DNA of 13,189 nucleotides from an uncultured Bacilli bacterium (GTDB lineage Bacteria; Bacillota_I; Bacilli_A; RF39; UBA660). Where the stretch lies: the NCBI GenBank assembly GCA_947628105.1, contig CANQYN010000026.1, positions 1 through 13,189 of the forward strand, written 5' to 3'. Every line of letters begins with the position of its first letter. The stretch's first letter is position 1. The position numbers and the translations under genes are program-made. Of this stretch, positions 8,439 through 13,189 are shown piece by piece. Under the pieces are notes generated by a model. That model was not told the origin of the DNA, made no database searches, and was given only the letters and a program-made list of their open reading frames with translations.

Positions 8439-8933
8439 TTATTTTTCTTCTAAATTTTTACTATGTAAATCTAAACATATTGCAAAATCTTTAATATGTT
8501 GTAATAAGCCACTTGCAAACATTGATAACAATCCTTCTCTAGATGGAATTGATGCAAGTTCTTTTAACATTTTAATATCAGCGATTTCTCCATCGACAAG
8601 TCCTACTTTCATTTCTAATGCTTGATGATCTTTTGCAAAATCATTTAGGGCTTTGATAGGAGCTACGCTATCTGTTCCAAAGGCAATTGCTTTTGGTCCA
8701 CTCATATGCTCATCAAGATTAATATTTAATTGATCTAACGCTCTTTTTGTCAAAGTATTTTTATAAACTTTATATTCTGAATTACTATCGCGTAATATTT
8801 TTCTTAAACGATCTGTTTCTGATACAGTAAGACCACGATATTCAAAAAATACAACAGATTGAGCATTTTGAATTTTTTCTTTAATCTCTTCTACAACTTT
8901 TGCCTTTTGATCGATAATTTTTTGATTTGCCAC
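8439..8933 (-). CDS. rplJ: Ribosomal protein uL10
   Basis: Base of the ribosomal stalk: it binds 23S rRNA and holds the L12 dimers through its C-terminal helix. The 164 residues match the family. The N-terminal rRNA-binding part has FEYRGLTVSETDRLRK and KVYKNTLTKRAL. The C-terminal segment from about 130 is the L12-binding helix. It starts at GTG with an excellent AAAGGAGGTG site 6 nt upstream, giving MANQKIIDQKAK. It is the first gene after its own consensus promoter and the L10 leader; in this family the L10-L12 complex binds its own leader to lower expression. Confidence 0.99.
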   Translation of the reverse strand: MANQKIIDQKAKVVEEIKEKIQNAQSVVFFEYRGLTVSETDRLRKILRDSNSEYKVYKNTLTKRALDQLNINLDEHMSGPKAIAFGTDSVAPIKALNDFAKDHQALEMKVGLVDGEIADIKMLKELASIPSREGLLSMFASGLLQHIKDFAICLDLHSKNLEEK

Positions 8934-8956
8934 TTTGCACCTCCTTTGTTATCCGT

Positions 8957-8984
8957 AAATAAAGGCCTTACAACAGTAAGGCCC
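8957..8984 (-). terminator. Attenuator hairpin of the rplJ leader
   Basis: On the minus strand GGCCTTAC and GTAAGGCC (8964-8983) form a perfect 8-bp GC-rich stem with loop TGTT, followed by TTTATTTA. It lies between the L10-binding element and the rplJ ribosome binding site, where premature termination would couple L10-L12 supply to transcription of the rplJ operon. Confidence 0.85.
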
Positions 8985-9007
8985 AAGTTTTTAAATTTCA
9001 TTTAAAT

Positions 9008-9052
9008 CCTCGGTAGGAAATTAAGCTTTCGCACCTACTGTCTACGGTAATC
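9008..9052 (-). ncRNA. L10 leader (cis-regulatory mRNA element)
   Basis: The minus strand carries the conserved landmarks of the Firmicutes ribosomal protein L10 leader: TTACCGTAGACAG, then GTAGG paired with CCTAC around an inner GC-GAAA-GC hairpin, ending in CCTACCGAGG. It lies between the predicted start of transcription near 9067 and the attenuator at 8957-8984. In this family the element binds the L10-L12 complex to give feedback control of rplJ-rplL. Recognition rests on sequence landmarks and position. Confidence 0.9.
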
Positions 9053-9073
9053 TATTTTTTCAAAAGCAAATTC

Positions 9074-9102
9074 ATTATAACATAATTTTTTTTAGATGTC
9101 AA
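9074..9102 (-). promoter_or_regulatory. Perfect consensus sigma-A promoter for rplJ-rplL-ybxB
   Basis: TTGACA (9097-9102), exactly 17 nt, then TATAAT (9074-9079), preceded by TGT as an extended -10. All twelve hexamer bases match consensus. The -35 lies within the last codons of rplA (Phe-Asp-Ile), and the spacer contains the rplA stop. Expected start of transcription is near 9067, leaving a leader of about 134 nt that contains the L10 element and attenuator. Confidence 0.9.
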
Positions 9103-9787
9103 AACTATCTATTGATACTTTTACACCAGGTCCCATCGTAGAAGCTAAAGATATATTTAAAATATACTTTCCTTTTACAACAGATGGTTTTGATTTAGCT
9201 ATTACAGATACGATTGTATTTAAATTTTCGATTAATTTTTCATTATCGAATGATACTTTTCCAATAATAGCATGAACATTTCCATAACTATCAGCGCGAT
9301 ATTCAACGCGTCCTTTTTTAATGTCTTCTACCGCTTTCTTAGTATCCATCGTAACGGTTCCTGTTTTTGGATTTGGCATTAATCCTTTTGGACCTAATAC
9401 CTTTCCTAATTTTCCTAACATTGGCATCATATCAGGAGTTGCGACAATAACATCAAAATCGAACCAATTTTCCTTTTCGATTTTTTCGATCATATCAGTA
9501 TCACCAGCATAATCAGCCCCTGCTTCTTTGGCTTGTTTCAAAGCTTCTCCTTTCGCAAGAACTAATACTTTTTTTGTCTTCCCTGTACCATGTGGTAATA
9601 CGATAGCTCCTCGCAACTGTTGATCTGCTTTCTTCGTATCTAAGTTTAGGTGAAAAGCAACTTCAATCGTTCCGTCAAAACGAGAAACAGAAGTTTCTTT
9701 GACTAATTGAATTGCTTCTTCTTTTGAATATAATTTATTCTTTTCTATTTTTTTCAAAGCTTCTGTATATTTTTTTCCTTTTTTCAT
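9092..9787 (-). CDS. rplA: Ribosomal protein uL1
   Basis: Forms the mobile L1 stalk next to the ribosomal E site and, in many bacteria, represses translation of its own mRNA. The 231 residues match the family. The L1 signature MLGKLGKVLGPKGLMPNP is at about 123-140, preceded by IVATPDMMP. Domain I is made of the N- and C-terminal parts, and domain II spans about 70-160. ATG is preceded by AAGGAGG 5 nt upstream. It lies 62 bases after rplK, and this gap holds an L1-type RNA motif. No promoter is visible in the gap, so it is probably read with rplK. Its 3' end doubles as the rplJ -35 box. Confidence 0.99.
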   Translation of the reverse strand: MKKGKKYTEALKKIEKNKLYSKEEAIQLVKETSVSRFDGTIEVAFHLNLDTKKADQQLRGAIVLPHGTGKTKKVLVLAKGEALKQAKEAGADYAGDTDMIEKIEKENWFDFDVIVATPDMMPMLGKLGKVLGPKGLMPNPKTGTVTMDTKKAVEDIKKGRVEYRADSYGNVHAIIGKVSFDNEKLIENLNTIVSVIAKSKPSVVKGKYILNISLASTMGPGVKVSIDSFDI

Positions 9788-9799
9788 TTTTTCCTCCTT

Positions 9800-9830
9800 A
9801 TGTGGTTTAAGCGGATGTTTCCTCCCACAT
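9800..9830 (-). promoter_or_regulatory. Putative L1-binding mRNA element before rplA
   Basis: On the minus strand ATGTGG and CCACAT form an outer 6-bp stem. An inner GGA/TCC stem lies inside, with asymmetric unpaired GCTTAAA. The flanks GTGGGAGG and TTAAACCAC resemble the L1 site of 23S rRNA (E. coli GTGGGAGGC and AAATACCACC, from memory). It sits just ahead of the rplA ribosome binding site, where L1 binding could block initiation. Inferred, not tested. Confidence 0.65.
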
Positions 9831-9848
9831 AGGTGTAATACCTATATG
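9826..9848 (-). promoter_or_regulatory. Hairpin overlapping the rplA L1-type element
   Basis: On the minus strand CATATAGGT and ACCTATGTG form a 9-bp stem with one G-U pair and loop ATTAC, starting right after the rplK stop codon. Its 3' arm uses five bases (9826-9830) that also make the outer stem of the L1-type element, so the two structures cannot form fully together. There is no U tract, so it is not an obvious terminator. Confidence 0.5.
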
Positions 9849-9849
9849 A

Positions 9850-10275
9850 TTATTCAGCGATTTTTACACCCATATTACGAGCAGTTCCTTCTACTATTTT
9901 CATAGCTTCCTCTACTGTATATGCGTTTAAATCTGGCAATTTTGTTTCAGCAATTTCTTTTAATTGATCTTTACTTAAGGTAGCAACCGTTTCGTTTGCT
10001 CCTTTTGTAGAACCTTTTTTAATTTTAGCATACTTTTTAATTAAGAATGCTGTTGGTGGGGTTTTGATTACAAAATCAAAACTTCTATCTTCATAAATTG
10101 TAATTTCAACAGGTAAAATATCTCCCATTTTATCTTTTGTTGCATCATTATATTTTGTACAGAATTCTTGTAAGTTAATACCAGCTGGCCCTAATACCGT
10201 TCCGACCGGTGGTGCTGGTGTCGCTTTCCCTGCTGCAATTTGAATTTTAATTACTTTACTAATTTCCTTTGCCAC
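9850..10275 (-). CDS. rplK: Ribosomal protein uL11
   Basis: Part of the 50S GTPase-associated centre, bound to 23S rRNA where thiostrepton acts; also needed for RelA/Rel activation in many bacteria. The chosen GTG start gives 141 residues, the standard length, beginning MAKEISKVIKIQI. The N-terminal domain has the Pro-rich switch segment KATPAPPVGTVLGPAGIN at 17-34. The C-terminal rRNA-binding domain is about 70-141 and contains KTPPTAFLIKKYAKIKKGS. An in-frame GTG 9 bases upstream (10284) overlaps the AGGAGGTG ribosome binding site and is rejected as the start. It has its own promoter (10381-10409) and a structured leader. Confidence 0.99.
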   Translation of the reverse strand: MAKEISKVIKIQIAAGKATPAPPVGTVLGPAGINLQEFCTKYNDATKDKMGDILPVEITIYEDRSFDFVIKTPPTAFLIKKYAKIKKGSTKGANETVATLSKDQLKEIAETKLPDLNAYTVEEAMKIVEGTARNMGVKIAE

Positions 10276-10281
10276 GAAAAA

Positions 10282-10289
10282 CACCTCCT
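10282..10289 (-). promoter_or_regulatory. Ribosome binding site deciding the rplK start
   Basis: AGGAGGTG on the minus strand; its AGGAGG core is 8 nt before GTG at 10275. The GTG at 10284 is made from the last bases of the site itself, so it cannot be the start. Confidence 0.85.
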
Positions 10290-10305
10290 ATAAATTTTTT
10301 CCGTG

Positions 10306-10347
10306 AGTGGTAATAGCGATATCCGCTTCAACTCGTTATCTCCCACT
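10306..10347 (-). promoter_or_regulatory. Putative L1-binding element in the rplK leader
   Basis: On the minus strand AGTGG (10343-10347) and CCACT (10306-10310) can close an element flanked by GTGGGAG and TTACCAC, the same flanks seen before rplA. The interior includes GCG-GATAT-CGC. It sits between the predicted start of transcription and the rplK ribosome binding site, the place of L1 feedback in the E. coli L11 operon. The inner folding is less clear than in the rplA copy. Confidence 0.55.
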
Positions 10348-10352
10348 TTTGG

Positions 10353-10375
10353 AGCTACATATAAAATATATAGCT
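10353..10375 (-). promoter_or_regulatory. 5'-terminal hairpin of the rplK transcript
   Basis: On the minus strand AGCTATATAT and ATATGTAGCT form a 10-bp stem (one G-U pair) with a 3-nt loop, followed by CCAAAAG. With the start of transcription expected near 10374, the hairpin would sit at the very 5' end of the mRNA. That position suits protection from 5'-end-dependent decay. It lacks a U tract, so it is not a nusG terminator. Confidence 0.5.
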
Positions 10376-10380
10376 TTATC

Positions 10381-10409
10381 AATATATCATATTTTAAAAC
10401 GTTTGTAAA
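10381..10409 (-). promoter_or_regulatory. Sigma-A promoter for rplK-rplA
   Basis: TTTACA (10404-10409), 17 nt, TATATT (10381-10386), with TGA immediately before as an extended -10. It lies 31 bases past the nusG stop in a gap without any coding frame. Confidence 0.75.
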
Positions 10410-10439
10410 TAGTATTATTTTATCGTTTTTCTTTTTTTC

Positions 10440-10979
10440 TTAGCAATGTTCTATTTCAGTAAGATCTAGTTCAACCGTAGTTTCTTGTCCAAATAAATCT
10501 AGTACTACTTCTAATTTTTGAGTTTCTTTATTAATTGATTTGACTTTACCAACCATCGAAGCAAATGGTCCATTAATTACTTTTACCATATCTCCTTCGT
10601 TTAATGTATTTCCAATTTCTAAACGACTCATTCCCATCGTTCCTAAAATCTTATCTACTTCCGCTGGCGTTAATGGAAATGGTTTTGCTCCCTTTCCAGA
10701 TGATCCAATAAATCCTGTTACTCCTGGCGTATTTCTAACGATATACCATGCTTCATCTGTCATAATCATTTCAACTAAAATATATCCAGGAAACATTTTT
10801 TTAACTTTTTCTTTTTTTACTCCATCTTTTACTTCTACTTCTGTTCTTTCAGGGACGACAACACGAAAGATATAATCTTCCATCCCCATCGAACTAGCAC
10901 GCATTTCTAACTTTTCTTTTACTTTGTTTTCATGACCAGAGTATGTATTGACAACATACCATTGTTTTTCATTTTCCAT
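10440..10979 (-). CDS. nusG: Transcription termination/antitermination factor NusG
   Basis: Binds the RNA polymerase clamp and controls pausing, termination and coupling to translation. The 179 residues are typical. The NGN domain is about 1-115: KQWYVVNTYSGHENKV is at 5-20 and MFPGYILVEM at 62-71. The KOW domain at about 125-179 contains GDMVKVINGPFASMVGKV at 129-146. The ATG follows the secE stop by one base. Its ribosome binding site is poor (GTGGTGG within the last secE codons), so translation is probably coupled to secE. No terminator follows; rplK then begins from its own promoter. Confidence 0.98.
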   Translation of the reverse strand: MENEKQWYVVNTYSGHENKVKEKLEMRASSMGMEDYIFRVVVPERTEVEVKDGVKKEKVKKMFPGYILVEMIMTDEAWYIVRNTPGVTGFIGSSGKGAKPFPLTPAEVDKILGTMGMSRLEIGNTLNEGDMVKVINGPFASMVGKVKSINKETQKLEVVLDLFGQETTVELDLTEIEHC

Positions 10980-10980
10980 A

Positions 10981-11160
10981 CTATGCCACCACTTGTTTCA
11001 AAGCAGATAAAATAACGTCTAATCCTGCGAAAAAGATTCCAAATAAAAGAACGAATAAAATAGTTGCTGTTGAATAAGTTAACATTTCCTTTTTATTTGA
11101 CCACCGAATTTTTTTTACCTCTTTTTTCACTCCTACTAAAAATCGCGCTAATTTTTTCAA
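10981..11160 (-). CDS. secE: Preprotein translocase subunit SecE
   Basis: Small essential membrane subunit of the SecYEG channel. The chosen TTG start gives 59 residues (MKKLARFLVGVKKEVKKIRW...), the normal short Firmicutes form. An amphipathic basic N-terminal helix with the conserved KKEVKKIRWSNKKEM is at 11-25, followed by one transmembrane helix at about 30-52. A frame extending to 11289 would give 102 residues but runs through the secE promoter and 5' hairpin, so it is rejected. Likewise GTG at 11169 overlaps the GAGGGTGG ribosome binding site. It is the first gene of the secE-nusG unit; the rpmG gene often found before secE in Bacilli is absent. Confidence 0.95.
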   Translation of the reverse strand: MKKLARFLVGVKKEVKKIRWSNKKEMLTYSTATILFVLLFGIFFAGLDVILSALKQVVA

Positions 11161-11165
11161 ATTTT

Positions 11166-11174
11166 CCACCCTCT
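11166..11174 (-). promoter_or_regulatory. Ribosome binding site deciding the secE TTG start
   Basis: AGAGGGTGG on the minus strand; its AGGG core is 8 nt before TTG at 11160. The only competing codon nearby, GTG at 11169, overlaps the site. Confidence 0.75.
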
Positions 11175-11196
11175 TTAATATATGTTTTTTGCATTT

Positions 11197-11220
11197 AAAA
11201 AACACATCGCTGTGTTCTTT
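11197..11220 (-). promoter_or_regulatory. GNRA-capped hairpin at the 5' end of the secE transcript
   Basis: On the minus strand AAAGAACACA and TGTGTTTTTT form a 10-bp stem (one G-U) with a GCGA tetraloop of the stable GNRA class. With the start of transcription expected near 11217, the mRNA would begin with this hairpin. The U run is in the 3' arm, so it could stabilise the 5' end or act as a very early attenuator. Confidence 0.5.
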
Positions 11221-11223
11221 TTC

Positions 11224-11252
11224 ATCATACCACTTGTCTTTTATTATGTCAA
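11224..11252 (-). promoter_or_regulatory. Sigma-A promoter for secE-nusG
   Basis: TTGACA (11247-11252), exactly 17 nt, TATGAT (11224-11229), with TGG before the -10 as an extended -10. It lies 31 bases after the stop of the upstream membrane protein gene and inside the spurious upstream extension of secE. Confidence 0.88.
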
Positions 11253-11253
11253 G

Positions 11254-11284
11254 AAAAAGAAACATTACTACAAGGTTTCTTTTT
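11254..11284 (-). terminator. Weak intrinsic terminator of the thiol operon
   Basis: AAAAAGAAAC and GTTTCTTTTT form a 10-bp AT-rich stem with an 11-nt loop, beginning in the stop codon of the CcdA-like gene. The 3' arm is U-rich and is followed by CTTG, where the secE -35 starts. It could work in either direction; the low GC content makes it weak. Confidence 0.45.
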
Positions 11285-12461
11285 ACCAATTCATCATTAA
11301 TATCTCTGGTTTAAAAATCATAAGAAGACCAATAAGAAGCATAATAATACCACCGATAAGATGAGTATACTTCGTATATTTATTTGTAATTCCTGTTATT
11401 TTTAAAGTAATCATAGCAATCATAAAAATTAAAATATCATCCAATAAATAACAAATAATATAAATAAACATATAGAAAGCATAAGATAATATAGATAATT
11501 TATTCAATGCTAAAATCTGAGTAAAAAGAAGTGGAAGTCCAGCAGAACAAGCAAGTTCCACAAAATTCACAGAAAACGCTAATGTAATTACTCCAATTAT
11601 CGCTAAAAAAGCACTTTTTTCATTGACGATTTTCTTTATTTTAGTAATTGTTTTTTTTCTTTTCTCCTCATCGACAACAGTACAACCAATATCTTTTTTT
11701 CTCATTGTTATATAGTTTTTAATATTGACAAAAGCTCCTATTAAAGCAACCAAACCGATAAGCATTCTAACCCAAGTAATCTGGCTAATCGTTAAACTTA
11801 TCTTGAGCCAAGCAGTCATAAATAGAAGATAAACGAAAGCAGAAGTCGTTAGAAACGTAATTCCAATCATCCATCTTCTTTTCTCATTTTTCATTCCTAG
11901 TAATAAACTAATTAAAAAAACCAATACCCACATAGCACAAGGATTAAACCCATCTACTAGTCCAATAATAATGGCTACAATAGGAAGAGATACTTCTTTA
12001 CCATTGACTCTTCCCAATAAAGGAAGTTCAAATTCTTCCTCTTCTTTTTTAGTTTCTTCTTCCTCTTTTTCAATTGTTAATGCCTTCCCTGCCTCTTTTA
12101 CTTTTTGTGAAATATTTTCACATTTTTCTTTTTGACATTCTTCTAAAGCCGTTTCAATTCTTAATTTAGTATTTTCATTAAAACCAGTAATAGAAATGTC
12201 TCCAATTACTGTATAAGGGACATATTGATGATCATCTCCTAATGTCTTTTTGACATTATTCATCCAAATTGAATTTTCTTTATGTTCTGTTACCTCATAC
12301 ATTTTTACAGAAACATCTTTTAATTCATTTAAATAAGCTTTTTCTTCTTTGCAATGAGGACAAGATGAACTATAAAATAAATAGATAGTCGGCTTTTCCT
12401 GAGCAATTACCCCAATTGGTAAAAGAAGAAATAAAAATAATATTACAATATATTTTTTCAT
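11283..12461 (-). CDS. Thioredoxin-domain/CcdA-type transmembrane thiol-disulfide exchange fusion
   Basis: A 392-residue membrane protein predicted to carry reducing equivalents across the membrane. An N-terminal signal sequence (1-20, ending GVIA) is followed by an extracytoplasmic thioredoxin/glutaredoxin-like domain (about 24-120) with active site CPHC (34-37), cis-Pro VPYT (81-84) and an extra Cys109/Cys114 pair. A charged Glu/Lys linker (about 130-146) leads to a CcdA/DsbD-beta-like membrane domain of about six helices (159-385). Conserved cysteines are NPC at 173-175 (Cys175) and ACSAGLP (Cys305). Start ATG overlaps the stop of the thioredoxin gene by 4 bases (ATGA); its own ribosome binding site is weak, so translation is probably coupled. 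The thioredoxin domain precedes the membrane domain, whereas DsbD carries it at the C-terminus. The final target of reduction is unknown; no cytochrome c gene is visible. Confidence 0.85.
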   Translation of the reverse strand: MKKYIVILFLFLLLPIGVIAQEKPTIYLFYSSSCPHCKEEKAYLNELKDVSVKMYEVTEHKENSIWMNNVKKTLGDDHQYVPYTVIGDISITGFNENTKLRIETALEECQKEKCENISQKVKEAGKALTIEKEEEETKKEEEEFELPLLGRVNGKEVSLPIVAIIIGLVDGFNPCAMWVLVFLISLLLGMKNEKRRWMIGITFLTTSAFVYLLFMTAWLKISLTISQITWVRMLIGLVALIGAFVNIKNYITMRKKDIGCTVVDEEKRKKTITKIKKIVNEKSAFLAIIGVITLAFSVNFVELACSAGLPLLFTQILALNKLSILSYAFYMFIYIICYLLDDILIFMIAMITLKITGITNKYTKYTHLIGGIIMLLIGLLMIFKPEILMMNW

Positions 12462-12727
12462 AATTTTTCCATCATCTTTTCTATCTCTTCAAAAATTTCT
12501 TGTTTCTTTTTTTCACCAATAATTCTTTTTATTTCTTTTCCTTGATGAAAAACAAGAATAACTGGTAAAACTTGACCAACTTGAAAAGAGGCAATCTGAT
12601 CACTATCCATATCATAGTCGTATTCTTCAAAAGAAATATCGGGATATTTTTCTTGTAATTCTTTCCAAATCGGATAAGTAACAATACAGCTACTACACCA
12701 AAGTGCACTAATTCGAATCATTTTCAT
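12458..12727 (-). CDS. Small thioredoxin-family protein
   Basis: Short cytoplasmic thioredoxin fold of 89 residues, without signal peptide or membrane segment. The redox motif WCSSC is at 10-14 and the cis-Pro segment VLPVILVF at 53-60. An acidic stretch (EEYDYDMDSDQ) lies between. It is shorter than classical thioredoxins (about 105 residues), lacking the first strand and helix. ATG has AGGAGA 8 nt upstream, located in the last codons of the desulfurase gene, which ends 4 bases earlier; the downstream gene overlaps by 4 bases. The context suggests it is the cytoplasmic electron donor to the CcdA-like fusion, or a partner reducing persulfide on the desulfurase. Both roles are inferred. Confidence 0.85.
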   Translation of the reverse strand: MKMIRISALWCSSCIVTYPIWKELQEKYPDISFEEYDYDMDSDQIASFQVGQVLPVILVFHQGKEIKRIIGEKKKQEIFEEIEKMMEKL

Positions 12728-12731
12728 TTTC

Positions 12732-13189
12732 TTATTCTCCTAGCATTAAATGATTGTAACATTCATCAAAAGCATTGACGAATTGATCAATTTCTTGAAT
12801 TGTCGTAAGAGAAGAAATACTAATTCGTAAACTATGACTAGCTTTTTCTTGACTTTTTGTAAGTTCTAAAACTGCTTTACTAACCGTATTAGAAGAAGCA
12901 CAAGCACTCTGTGTAGAAATATAGATATCATAGTTTTCTAAAGCATGTTGCATCGTTTCTGGTTTAATATCTAAAACGCTAATATTTAACATATGCGGAA
13001 TAGTATAATCGTTGGTATTAATGGATACCCTATCATATTTTTTTAATTTTTCTTGAAGATATTCATTTCTTTTTTTCACCTGCTCATATTTTTCATCTAA
13101 ATCGAGTAAAGCCAAACGTAAAGCTTTTGAAAGAGACACGATAAGTGGTAAAGCTGGTGTCCCACTACGATAAATCGTCGTACTTTTTC
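12732..13189 (-). CDS. Cysteine desulfurase, group I (NifS/IscS-like), 5' end missing
   Basis: C-terminal 151 residues of a PLP-dependent class V aminotransferase-fold enzyme that takes sulfur from cysteine as an enzyme persulfide, for Fe-S clusters, thiolated tRNA or thiamine. The frame runs to the window edge: the first visible residues include YRSGTPALPLIVSLSKAL, matching the conserved RSGT segment. The catalytic Cys is in the loop STQSACASS, placing it in group I, not SufS-like group II. The SLRISI motif near the end supplies the substrate-carboxylate Arg. The GTG at 13139 is internal, not a start. The PLP Lys lies outside the window. It heads or belongs to a tight operon with two thiol-redox genes. 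Confidence 0.9.
   Translation of the reverse strand, partial: KSTTIYRSGTPALPLIVSLSKALRLALLDLDEKYEQVKKRNEYLQEKLKKYDRVSINTNDYTIPHMLNISVLDIKPETMQHALENYDIYISTQSACASSNTVSKAVLELTKSQEKASHSLRISISSLTTIQEIDQFVNAFDECYNHLMLGE

Noticed and set aside
9008..9052. New riboswitch before rplJ
   Set aside because: The sequence landmarks fit the known L10 leader, so no new class is needed.
9321..9512. Plus-strand 63-codon open frame opposite rplA
   Set aside because: Antisense shadow of the L1 signature region; no family resemblance or context.
10540..10875. Plus-strand 111-codon open frame opposite nusG
   Set aside because: Antisense to conserved NusG domains; product composition reflects the reverse complement of nusG.
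11161..11289. N-terminal extension of SecE to 102 residues
   Set aside because: It would place the consensus promoter and 5' hairpin inside the gene, and SecE proteins of this type are about 59 residues.
11182..11364. Plus-strand 60-codon open frame across the secE promoter
   Set aside because: Overlaps the promoter, terminator and 3' end of the CcdA-like gene; AT-rich low-complexity product.
1..13189. Mycoplasma-type genetic code
   Set aside because: TGA is a stop in ybxB and the small thioredoxin gene, and Trp residues checked are encoded by TGG.
1..13189. Mobile elements, CRISPR arrays, tRNA or rRNA genes
   Set aside because: No spaced direct repeats, transposase-like frames, cloverleaf sequences or rRNA landmarks were seen; the region is a conserved housekeeping cluster with uniform base composition.

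Overview
The window is a low-GC (about one third G+C, judged by eye) bacterial chromosome segment carrying the conserved secE-nusG-rplKAJL-ybxB-rpoBC cluster. Every gene is on the minus strand. Gene order, the ybxB methyltransferase between rplL and rpoB, strong AGGAGG-type ribosome binding sites, the absence of the large proteobacterial RpoC insertion and the Firmicutes-type L10 leader all point to Firmicutes. An Asn in the rifampicin pocket, reported for Mollicutes, suggests a Bacilli/Mollicutes-related lineage. TGA is used as a stop (ybxB and the small thioredoxin gene), so this is not a Mycoplasma/Spiroplasma-type code 4 genome.

Reading in the direction of transcription (right to left): a group I cysteine desulfurase cut by the right edge, a small WCSSC thioredoxin and a thioredoxin-CcdA membrane fusion form a tight three-gene thiol/sulfur operon (13189-11283). 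Then come secE and nusG (11160-10440), rplK and rplA (10275-9092), rplJ, rplL and ybxB (8933-7395), and rpoB and rpoC (7297-61). Two inverted repeats lie past rpoC at the left edge.

Control is readable in the gaps. There are four near-consensus sigma-A promoters, before secE, rplK, rplJ and rpoB. Each has a 17-nt spacer and a TGn extended -10; two have their -35 box inside the end of the preceding gene. Two L1-type GTGGGAG...ACCAC elements resemble the 23S rRNA L1 site, one before rplK and one before rplA. A canonical L10 leader with an attenuator precedes rplJ, and a terminator-like hairpin separates rplL from ybxB. Several genes begin at GTG or TTG, so the longest open frames overextend rpoC, rpoB, rplK and secE; ribosome binding sites were used to correct them.

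The most striking observation is in RpoC. The trigger-loop motif normally read MRTFH is MRTIN, so the nearly universal catalytic-loop histidine (E. coli beta' H936) is Asn and its Phe neighbour is Ile. Together with Asn at the RpoB position equivalent to E. coli H526 and several bridge-helix changes, this suggests an unusual RNA polymerase active centre. No mobile element, CRISPR array, tRNA or rRNA gene was seen. I did not find a wholly new multi-gene system; the RNA polymerase variation and the thiol operon are the best leads.
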